Assembly: GCA_019054805.1 (NCBI GenBank)
Contig: JAHQIY010000004.1
Span: 496,001 to 560,000 of the forward strand
Direction of reading: 5' to 3'
DNA: 64,000 bases
DNA from: Brachionus manjavacas
Lineage: Eukaryota; Rotifera; Eurotatoria; Ploima; Brachionidae
Shown: positions 20,466 to 32,400 of the stretch, piece after piece
Layout: every line of letters begins with the position of its first letter
Position numbering within the stretch: the first letter of the stretch is position 1
Position numbers and translations under genes: made by a program
The notes under the pieces: generated by a model
The model's database searches: none
Told to the model about the DNA's origin: nothing
The model's input: only the letters and a program-made list of their open reading frames with translations

Positions 20466-23400
20466 CTTTTAATGAATAAAAATCACATAAATAATTAGAC
20501 TTAATTGGCAAATACTACTTTAGCAAAGAGCTTTGAATCTATGAAGCCCTTGAGTCTATTGATCTTGCGCAGACTGTACTTTTTCTCAGCCAGCTCAGTG
20601 TTGTGTTCGAGTTTAGCACAGGATTGTTTGAGGCAATTGACAAAAATCTAGAAACATTAAACAGCTTTGCCAAATGAGAATCGAACATTACTTCCAGATG
20701 GTCTAATTTTTTGTACAGCTCTTCTAGCTGTGTCTGTTTTTGCTGCAGTGTGGGACTCAAGTGCTGCTCAAATGATTCAATTTCGATTTCGCTCTAAAAT
20801 TAAAAATGTGTGTGTTGTTTAATTGAAGGCTTTTACACGTGAATTATTAATTCCGAGAAAATTGGAAATGAGCGATGGTGCACTTGAATGAGTCTATAGT
20901 ATTTTTGTAAAGGTTTTTTTTTTCAATTCATTTAAAACATTATTTTTATGCTGACGACAATATAGAATTTAATTTTTTTTGTTGCAACAAAAGCATTAAG
21001 CTGTGCTCAAAATTTAATTCAACAGGAATAATTAGTTTTTAGTTTGTTTAAGTTTTAGAAATTTTTTTTAATCAAACAGTTTTTGCTGAGTACAAAGTGA
21101 AGCCTACTATTAAAGACAACTGAAAAATATTCCTTATGTAAATTTATTTTTATTTAATTTTTTAATTGATTAAAAAAATTGAAATAATGACAAGTTATTA
21201 ACTCTGCAATGCGCATTTTGGACGAGGTAGAAAAAAATTTATGAAATGATAAAGTAAAAAAATCATAAAGAGAAATTTGAAAAATTATTCTCGAAAAAAT
21301 TGGACCAAAAATTTTTGCAGAGATTTTCGAAAGGCATGAAAATATTAAAAAAAAAAAAATTAACACTTAAAATCATATAAGGCTTCTTGTTATCAAATAG
21401 TGGTTTTTTGTTTGCTTGATGATATTAAATATCTTGGATTAAAGGAAAAACAAGAGTGTTTCCTCAAAAAGGAAAGACCGGTAAATGGTATGAGATGGAT
21501 TAGATTTTTTATCTTTTAACTTTATGAGCTTATGTTTTTTTCTCTTTCTAAATAATAAAGAATCGATAAAAAAAAATTGATTGGTGTGACCTTCTCTTTT
21601 TTTGTGCTTTACTATCTTCTTTATATGTTTTTTTTTACCGCGTCCGTGCCATTTTTATAATGCAGAGTTTACCTTTTTATTTAACACAATTTGTTAATTC
21701 CAAAAATGTAGCTCTGAATTAGGGTTGTGAATCGACTAAGCGTTAATCGATCAAATTGGTTAAATTTACATTCGATGAAATTTTAACTTTATCGAAAATG
21801 TCTTATTTTTATCGATCAAAAAATCATTGTTAGAATTTTAATTTACTTAATTTGATAAATTTTACAAATAGCGAAAAGCTATTAACGAAAAAATCTAATT
21901 CAAAAGTGTAAAAAAAATGTATTCGATATTTTTAAAGGATAAGTATTTTACGAAACTAAACAAAACTTGAAGAATCATTTAAAAAAATTATCAAATAAGT
22001 TACGAAATTAAATAAAAATTAAAAAATTATTTAAAAATCTTTAAAATTATTTATTGTCTTCTAAAACGATTGAATTAAGCTTTATATAAGTAAATTTTTC
22101 CAGATTTTTTGCACTCAGTCTGTTTCTTTCTTCAATTGAATAAAGCCTGCATAAAAATGGATAATAATTTATTATTTGGATAAATCTATTCAAAACTTAA
22201 TTTTAATTGAGTAAAAATGAAAATTTGGCTAAAAAAAGTATCTAGCAAAAATTTTATCTTCTACTGAATTCATTCCTTTTTGAACCAATTTTTCGTCTTT
22301 CATGTAAAATACGCAAACTTTAATTTTTGCATTTTTTAAATTTGCTTATCTTCGTTCAAGTATTAGGATTTAAGTCATTTTTTAAAGATTTGTATACTTT
22401 TTATTAATATTTTATGACTCATCCATTGATTTTGTAGATAAATTCAAAATTTTAATTAAAGAACGAGTCAAAATGACTCTTTTTGGTGCTTTTAGTAGTT
22501 TGTACTTGATTTTGTACAAAGGAAATATTTTTTTTATTTGAATTTAGTTAATTTAGAAAGTTATTCTTATTTTTATGCTGAAAAAAAAAATTGTGCTCAA
22601 AAAAGCAAAAATTGACTTAGATTTTAGCGGCCAAAAATCGAAAAAGAGTCATTTTGACTCGTTGGTGCTTCTAGTGTTAATACTACTAGTTAGTATTGGT
22701 AAATTAATATTATAATATTTATAAAACAAAAGTGGATCTTTTAGCTCATTTGAATCGGATTCTTTGTAAAATGTCTCGGTGTTACATTCATAAAACTTAA
22801 ATTCTTTAAAAGTGCCATTTTAATTTGATAAAAATGAAATTTTTTTAAAGTTGTTTTTTTTTTTTAAATTAAATTCTTTCTAAATAAGGTTTAAAAATCA
22901 AGTCTTTATTTTTGAAATATTATTGAAACAAATTTAACATTACTTTCCTTTATAATATTTTCATATCATTGAAGAAATAATTTTTTTCAAAAAAATGTTT
23001 CGAACATGAAGCTTGGTCGATTAAAATCGACTAATATATTCGATATCAATGTTCGATCAGTTAATTCGAATAAATAAAATAAAAATGAACTTGATCGACT
23101 AAAGAAGAATTCATATATAAAATTATTTGCGAGGAACGAGCGGTGCGTGTCGAGCATATTAAGCATAGACACAGGTGAATAAAAACCAAATACTGAATAG
23201 TTATTAAAAAAATTCTGGACGTAAATCGTCAATAGAGTATACACATTAATTGATAAATTACATGTTATTTTTCACTTTTTCGAAACTAATAAATTATAAT
23301 AAACATGCAAATAAAACGTAACATTAAAGTTGCAAGTTAGCGCCTCGTTACTCGCAATTATAAAGCCGTGCTTCCCTATCTTATCGAATATTTTTCGATA

Positions 23401-26400
23401 TAAGTTTATCGTTACAAAAATTTATCGTTTAGTTTAAACAGTTCGATAATGATTTTTTTTAATCACTCCCAAAATGTGACTCAGTTACAAGAAATTAATA
23501 GCAATTTTTTTCTTCTATTAAAAACTAGAAAAATGCATGTTTTAAATGAGAGAAAATTCATAAATTTTCTTTTAAACAAGACACATATTCTCTAGAAAAA
23601 TAACTCAAATAAAGGAAAATTTTTGACTGAATTTTTTTTTTTACAAGCAAGTTTCTTCTATTTGTGGTTATTTCTATTTGAGGAAATACGGTTGTAAAGT
23701 CATGCATAAAGGAAAATAGAATCGTCCAAAAAAATATTCAATGTTAGATTACGACTCAAATAGTTGTATACAACTTAACTCAACTGATTGTGAAAGAGAC
23801 CTCGGTGTATTGATTTCATCCGATCTCAATCCGACTAATAAAGTAAATAAAGCCGCATTAAATGCCAATAGTATGCTTGGACTATTAAAAAGAACTTTCG
23901 TGAACCGAGGCGCACTAATTCGGTTGAAACTTTGCAAGTTTTACCTCAGGCCACATATCGAATTTGCCGTTCCAGCTTGATCGCCTTTTACAAAAAAAGA
24001 CATCAGAATAGTTGATAAAGTGCAGAAAAGAGGAACAAAAACAATTCACTCCTTCAGCTACTGCTCATTTATTGATAGATGCGCTTGTCTTAGTCTTCAA
24101 CCTTTATTAATCACACGCATTAGAGGAGACATGATCCAATGGTTTTGTTAAGACCCAAGTCTTGACATGTCTCTATATATATTTAGAGCTTCACATTCAA
24201 AGATTAACTGCAGTTTGAACACATGTTCTTACTACTATATAAACCACTAACTAACTACTTATTACAGCCGATAACTTGTTCTTTTTAATTCAAAAATTCA
24301 GTGAACGCTTTATGCTCAAAAAAAGTGTTTGTAGTGTCTTCCTTGATATTTCCAAAGCTTTTGATCGTGTATGGCACGATGGGCTTATCTATTAAGATAA
24401 ATATTCCTAAATAAATAAATACAGTGGATCATCTCATTTCTTCATCTTAGGCAATTTCAAGTTAATCTGAATGGCCTCGTAAGTAAATTGTTTTATATCA
24501 AGGCTGGTGTTCCCCAGGGTTCAGTAATTAGCCCCTTACTTTTCAGTATTTATATTAACGATATTCCGAAGAGGGACAAATCTTACCACAGTAACTCTTT
24601 GCTCTTTGCAGAAGATCTTGTAACTTTCTTCATATACATAAACCTGGTAATATTCAACCCTCAATAAATAATTATCTGAAGGAACTAGAACCATGGCTAA
24701 TAAAATGGAAAATGAATGTTTCAGTGACCAAATCCTCGTACACAATTTTCTCTAAAAGCAAAAAAAACTTAGCCTAAAACTGAATTTATTTAACCATAAT
24801 CTCCCGTGTACCAATACAATTAAATTCTTGGGTATAATTTTGGACAAAAACTTTCCTTTAAGAACTACATTGATGAAATAAAGCAGAAATGTAACTCTAG
24901 ATTAAACTTAATTAAAATATTATCAAACAAAAGTTGGGGACTTAGTCAGTACACTTTAAGTACACTTTATAAAACCCTAATCGGATCAATCATTGACTAC
25001 TCATTTCCATGCTTAAATCTACTTTCAAATGAGTCTAATAGGAAACTTCAAGCTATTCAAATACAGCTATTCGTTCAATATTGAAACTGAAAATGGACAC
25101 TCCCCTAGAACAACTCCACCATCTAGCCTTAGATAAACTTAAAACTAATAGGATAGACAATCGTCTTTTTGATCGCAGTGAGAATTATATCAGGTGTGGT
25201 CTAAAAAACTCAGTACCTCTGGTAACTAGACTAGTAAAAGAATATATAGCTGTAATTAGCCCTAAAGAAATATGCAATCTTGCAACACCATTGTGTGGTA
25301 ATTGATGAATTTTTTCCTTACCTTGCTTAATACTTGAAAACTTCATACTTGGAAACTAATTTATTAACATTTGTTAACTGATCATGTATTCAAAATATGT
25401 AAAACTAACGGAGACTTTTTATTATTATTTTTTTTTTCTGAAGGAGCTTGGTTGACCAGAATCTACTTAATAATAAACTTATTATAACTTCAGATTCCAT
25501 TAATACAACTTGTGACTAAATTAAATTGTTTTATTTATTTCTTGGCTTAAATCCTTAAATTCCAAAACTGAGACTTTACAGTTAAAATTCGAAAACAAGT
25601 TAGAGGAAATAAATTGGCATAACGATCCACAATATTCAGAGGCAAAAAGTGGACACAGAAGTCGACTGAAAAGAGAAATGTTCCGCATGTAATTAAAATT
25701 CATGCTGCTGTTAAAACTACTACTACTACTAACAACTTGCAGTTTAAACAGATAAACAAATGATTTCAAATCAAATGCCAATCGCTCTAAAAAAACAAAA
25801 AAAAATCTAATTTTCAATTTTTAATTAAGCATAATTGTTTGAAATATTTCAAAAGCTAAATTTAAGGTCGCCCTTTTCTTATTTTTTAAAAACCTAAGCC
25901 TCATACCAATAAATAAAAAACTATTAAGAAAATAAAGTGATACCTAGAAAATTAGAGTCCATTTTTTATCTTGATATTTTAATCTCAAGCGTCATCGCTA
26001 TTCCAATGACCAATGTCTACAATCTCTTTTAATTCTAGATTGATTTAAATAATAAAAATATAATTAAAAAAATTTCCATTGATTTTTTTTTTGACTTCAA
26101 CTATTTCATGAGTTGCTGGAAAAAATGATAAAATTTTACGGGTCTCCCCCAATAGGTGACCAAGCGGTCACGAAATATGTGACCAATTCAATTTCTATCA
26201 TTTGGTGACCAACAGTGGTCACGTATATTTGACCAAGGAAATAGGTGACCAATATTTAAATAAAATATTAAAATTAAATTATTTAGGTGACCAACATGTA
26301 GTTTATGTGACCACTTAAACTCATTATGTGACCATCGACGTCATTTCGTGACCACTTAAATTTAAAAAAAAAAGAAAAAAATTTTTTTTAATTAAGTTTA

Positions 26401-29400
26401 TTATGAAAATCGAAGCAAATCAATGTTTATAAAAATGTATTTTCAATGTTTAAAAATACATTTTTATTAATAAATAAAATAAAAAAAATTAATTTTTATG
26501 TTTTCTACTTTTATGAATCTTTAGACCTAACTCTCCATTCATGTATTCACCACATAAGTCACATTTTATAGGATTTTTTTTTTGGTGACCTATGTACTCA
26601 TTACGTGACCGTTGTCTTCAAAATATTGGTCACCTATTTCCATGGTCAAATATACGTGACCACTGTTGGTCACCAAATGAGAGAAATTGAATTGGTCACA
26701 TATTTCGTGACCGCTTGGTCACCTATTGGGGGAGACCCAATTTTACTTGTTGAATTTCTTCAAAAAACTAATTATCTATTTACTTTTACACATATCTGCC
26801 GAAAGGAAATTCTAAATTGATTTTAAAATTTTAATTTTAATAATGACTAGGCTAAACAAAAAGTATGTTTTCAATTAATTTATCAACGAGTCTTGAGCCC
26901 ATGTTTAAAAAAAAATTAAAAATTATGTGTATACTTAATAATCTTCCAAGTTTGAGTACTTTTAATATCCTTCTTTTTCAGAATGGCATTCCATAATGGC
27001 AAAATTTGTGAGTATTTTGATTGAAAAGCACAAAGCGTCTTCCACTAATTTCTCTTACTCGAATAATATAAAAATTTCACCTAGGTCTGATATAATCGTA
27101 TTTATGTAGTTCTCTTTATTCAAAAAAAAAATTAAACCTAATTTCATTTACTAATCCAAATCTGAGAGACAGCAATTCAAATAATCAATAAATGTTACTT
27201 AATTCAGCTTATTCTAGACCTATTTCATAATTTCATTTGAAAGCTAATTAATACATCAACTTGCACTAAGGTAACTGCTTTAGTCATGCAAAATCGTTTT
27301 AATCAAAAAGTTTAAGTTAATGGTCTTGTTTGGACACAAGTAGAAGAAGATTTATAAGTATGGCTATCAAATTAAACTCCATTTCATGGATGATTTTCAA
27401 CAAAAAAAAATGCTAAAATCAAAACCAATTTTAAAAAAGAGAGACTTTATTATTTTATTTAAAAATTTAATTTCTTTTCTCAATTTTTATCTTTTGTATC
27501 TTTCTTTCTTGAACTGTTTAACATTCAAATCTTCAGAGTCTGAAATGACATTATTCAATTTTTTTTTAATAAATAATTTTATTTTCCTCCTTTTTTAAAT
27601 TTTAAGATCAAATTTTAAAATGCTTTAAGTAATATAACTCTGAGACTGAGAATATTAAGTGAAGTAAAATTCATGATCAAATTTCAAGATTTAGAACATG
27701 ATCTAAATATTTCAAATGCGTAATTGTATGAATATTTAAATTTTTTAAAAAGCTTCAAATTTTTAAATTTAAAAAATAAATTTCATGAAATTACGCATTT
27801 AAAACGTTTTAGGCATATTTTATCATTTGACTCTGTTCAATTAAATGAATAAAAAATTACATGCCAAATACACAAGTGGAAAATTCTAAATTATTAAGGC
27901 ATCGTTTAAAATTTAAACTAATTCTTAAAAATGAAATGCAGAGACATATTTTCATGTGCAACAAGCGACTAAATCAAATCCAAGGAGTGTGCATAATTCT
28001 GCATTTTTTTGCAGAAATTTGCAGATTTAAAAAAGGCTCATATTTAACACCGTACAGCCGTATGGGAGTATATTGAAAAAATTTTTATAAAGAAAAAAGA
28101 CAATTTTCTGTAAAAATCTTTCATAGAACATATTAAAAAAAAATAAAAATCTATAGAAATTTAACACAAGAAAGACCGGCGGTTGTTAGATTTTTGAATC
28201 AAGCCAAAATATAAGAAAATTTCGAATTCAAAAAAGTCGAATTCGTAAACAGTGCCAGGTAAGAATGTGTAATGGAAACAAGAGTAGTGATGTATGTTCC
28301 TTGTGTAAGTTGTACTTGCGGGTCTTGCACATCAGAAAAGACTATTGTTTGTCTAAAATATGAAAAAATTTAAAAAAAAAAAACAATTAATTTACCTCTT
28401 CTTCTTTTTTATTTAATTATCAGATTTTAATTGATCTTAATGAAATAAATTTTAAATTAATAATAATCAATTTTTTCTCTTTTTTAATTTGACTGTCTGG
28501 ACATAAAAAAAAACAGTAGTTCATGAAAAAAAAGCATTCAAAAAGGACCGGTCAAAAAAATCCGGTCTTTCTGGTGTTAAAGTACTAAGAAAATTTAGCA
28601 TCTAAAAAAATTTTGTCATAGAAAAATAATGCCAAAAATTTCCCATTTTTTCTATTTTGCCTCAAATAACAGTTAAAGACTATCTTTGTGTTGTTATTGG
28701 GAATGAATCAAAAGCAAGAAAAATTCAAGAAATTTTATTTGAATTAAAATTAAATTTTTTTCTTAAATGATTACAAAAATAGAATAAAGAGGAATTAATC
28801 AAAAGAAAAATTAGCTCATCAATTAAGATCCATCAATTTTCTATATTTTTCTCATAATGACTCTAATCAAAGTGTTCATGAGCCAGAAGAAATTTTTTTT
28901 TACTTATATGATCAATTAAATGGTTTACTTGATGTAAAAAGATAATTTAACTTATTTTTGAATATTTTTTTGTCTGCCTGTGGGCCGTTAAATTTAAGTT
29001 TAATTTTAATTTTACAATTTTTGTGTTCAATGTGCAAAAGTAAAAATAAAATAAAAATATGAATAAGGTTTGTAAAAGTTAAATAACCTGGAATTAAAAA
29101 TAGATATATTGAAGCATGATGAAGTTTGCGACACGTGTTTACAAAATAGAAACTTCAGGAAAGCAAGACAAAAAAAGGATTAAATGTAAAATTGAATAAG
29201 ACAAAATTAGTGCAGTAGAATTTTTACAATTTCTGTTATGTGATTCTAATTGTGATGCTACTGGAATAGTTAATAAAATTAAGTGTGAAAAATGTTCAGA
29301 GTTTTACGTTGGGGAATCAACATGGTCAGTAAGATAAAGAATTTTAGAGTATTCAAACTCAATAAAAAAGTTGAGCAAAAATTTAAGAAAATCGCTTTAT

Positions 29401-32400
29401 AACTTAGACAAATGTTCTGAAGTCTCAATTCCTATCAATTTACATAGTCTAGTTTTTTCTCTTAAAATATTTAAAACAAATACTGATAATGACTCCGTAA
29501 GAAAACCAGCTGAAGCAGATCTGAATTAATAGTTTCTTTAAATTTCAAGTTCCAATTTTAAATATAAAAATCTATGAACTGGCTAAAATCAGAACTTTAT
29601 TTTCTTAATTAATTGTATAATTGTAAATTAAATTTAGCTAAAATTTCAAAAAAAAAAATATTCTTAAAAATGTAAAATAACAAGTTTTTTCTTTAACTCA
29701 TATAATTTTATCTTATTTCTCCTTTTCTCAAATAAAAATTGTATCTCTCGGTCTATCTAGATCTTGAAATAGGCCTATCGGTCGAAACGCGTCGGTTTTT
29801 TATAAATTTTATTTCAATTTTTTTTTTTTTATAAATACTAATTTCAAAATAGAATTAAATTGTTTAATTCTTATCAGAAAACTTATCGACAAAGTATTCA
29901 AAAAAAAATTGTTAATTAAACATGAAATCAGCAAGTATAACTAATAACTAGAATTTTTTTTTTTGAGTTTTGAATTTATACAGTTTAACAAATTTAAAAT
30001 AAATTTTAAATTTATTTGTGATTTTCTTATTTTGATAAAAAATCTAAAAAAGTCGCGTCTATCCGTACTTTTCGGAAGGAAAAGCATATTGTCAACAATT
30101 CACAAACCATTTAAATCAATGGATGTCAAAATGTTCGGCTCATTGTACAAGACTTATGTAAGACCACATTTGGAATATGCTTTACAAGCGTGGTGTCCTT
30201 ACAATAGCAAGGATATCAAGTGTCTTGAAATGGTGCAGAGAAGGGCTACAAAGTAAATACATCATCTCAAGCATATGACGTATGACTCTATCTATTTTAA
30301 AAAATATTCAAAATTAAATTGTCTTGTAATTGTATATAGGAAAATAAAGAGGTTTTAAGACATGGGTCTCACATTTTTGATCATATGATCAAAATTTTTT
30401 ACTTTGTCCCACAGCCTCAGTAACACCTCCACCAACATTAACTGCAAAAATTGTTTTGATAATTATAATTATGTAAAACAATTTTTAGACTGATTAAATA
30501 AATATTTAATAACTTAATAACTTCATGAATTATTTGAGATAATTTAAGTTCTGTATAATGGCGAATAATCTTTGAATTCCGCTATTTTTAATAAAAACTT
30601 ATAAAATTTTATAAAAATTCCGCTAATTTATTATTATTTATTTATTTTATTTTATTAATGCTAATTAAAAAAAAACTCATCTAAATAAATAAAAACACGT
30701 CTAAAATAATAGCACTTACCTCTAAATTAATTAAAAATATATCTCAATTAAGATTTAAACTTATATCAACACTTAAAATTATTAAATTATGGTATAAAAA
30801 GTAAAATATATTTAGAGCTTATAATTTTTAAATTCTCAAAAATTAGAATCTGAAACTATGTTTTCTTTAATTTACTTGTAATAATTAACTTGTTTTTTTT
30901 TATTTAATTTTTAATTTAATTTATTTTATTTTAATAAACATAACCCTGAAGGGCGAAAGCCCAAAGTTTTAACTGTAAAAAAAAAAAACAGCTATTTAAA
31001 ACATTAAAAAAAAATAATATTTTAGGAAAAAATTTCAAAATGTCAAGTAGTGAACCCTGACGAGTCAATATTGGACGCTGATGATATTGATGAAGCAGTT
31101 GTTGTTACAAGAGGATAAGGAAAAATTTAGGGATTGAAAACTGGACAATGGTACTCAAAATGAAGAAAATAAATTGTGCTCAACATGCCAATGGCTAAAA
31201 GAAGATATTTTTTTTGTTCCTGATGCAATTCAAAAAATAAATAAGTTTTTTTTTTATTAAATTAGATATTTTTTATTAGAAAAAATTATTTTTATTAAAT
31301 TAGACATAACTTTAATAAATTAGATTCCTTTTTACTAAAATTGCGAATTTTTATTAAAATTAGCTAAAAATTTATTTAAATTAGCGGGAGGAAAATTATG
31401 GGCCCAAATAAATTATCTAAAATAAATAATAAAAGAATAGAATTAGCCTTAATTTAGCTCTTCTATTATAAAAAATTAGACGCAAGCCGTTCGAAACAGC
31501 CCTGGTGGTCTTCCACCTAAATTATTTTTTAACATATTAAATAAAAAATTAATTAATTAAAATCAAGCTAAAATAAAAATAAAAAATTATGTGATTACAT
31601 TTGTAAAATTCTTAAAGATTTTAGCAAAAAGTAATGTTTAAGTAAAAAAAAAAATTCTAAATACTTTAAAATTATTTGGTTGGGAATATTGAAAGTGAAA
31701 ATAAATTTAATTTGTAATAATTTCTCGTAAATTATTTTTTAAATTTTATGAAAAAAAAATTTTCGTAAATATTTCGAAGATTTTAAATAAATAATTTTTC
31801 GAAAAGAAAAATCTGCAAAAAAATCGTAATATTTACGAAAAGAAATTTTTTTACGCAATTTCTCGAAAATTTTCGATGATGCATTTTACTGGGTACTTAC
31901 AGACTAGAATTTCGGAGATAAATATCAAGCCATGTAAACTCAATGTTTTAAGCAGAGTTAATTAAAAGTCACAAGTCTCACGTCAAGTCCAAGTCCGGAC
32001 TTTTTTTTTCACGATGAATATCATGACTAGAAAATTCTTTAATTATTAAAATAATAAATTGTCTTAATCTTGATGACTTGACGCTCCGAGATCCCAAAGT
32101 CAATTTCTCCAGTTTTCCAAATTAATCAAATTAATTTTCCTGTTTTTTCATTTATGTAGAGTAATTATTCAGGAACGGAAGATCACGAAAATTTGCGCCT
32201 AATTCTCGCCAAGGATAAATGAAATTTTTTCCGTTCCAGGTTGTCATTGTTGGAGAAAAATGATCCCAGGTGGTTTTTATGGAAGTCAAGTAAGTTTAGG
32301 ACTTAAAAAAAATTTAAAGTCCGGACTTTTGAAGTAAAACAATTAATGACTAGGACTTTAATTTGAGACTTTTAAACAACTCTGGTTTTAAAATTATTTC

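Larger units (their letters stand above)
21720..23471. mobile_element. Candidate hAT-like element with ATCGAT-rich ends
   Basis: The left end TAGGGTTGTGAATCGACTAA and the right end, read on the other strand, TGGGAGTGATTAAAAAAAAT are both followed by many TCGAT/ATCGA words, the look of subterminal hAT repeats. No matching 8-bp duplication and no transposase were found. Two smaller elements lie within it (22458-22680 and 23128-23356). Confidence 0.3.
23720..25735 (+). pseudogene. CR1-like LINE 3' part, split by an LTR (LINE A)
   Basis: The left part 23735-24145 reads LNSTDCERDLGVLISSDLNP, LLKRTFVNR, LCKFYLRPHIEFAVPA and TRIRGDMIQW. The right part from 25581 resumes KFENKLEEINWHNDPQYSEA in frame, then ends in an ACTACTACTACTACTAAC tail near 25735. 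Same family as 6857-8332. Several stops and frameshifts. Confidence 0.85.

Noticed and set aside
20291-20479. 62-codon plus-strand ORF
   Set aside because: Antisense of BLOC1S4 exon 4 and its 3' UTR; no independent support.
20539-20760. 73-codon minus-strand ORF reading into LSIASNNPVLN
   Set aside because: It reads through a 44-bp GT-AG intron. Splicing gives a continuous BLOC1S4-like coiled coil instead.
23741-23980. 79-codon ORF as an independent gene
   Set aside because: It is the CR1-like LINE A fragment (DLGVLISSDLNP, LCKFYLRPHIEF), truncated both sides.
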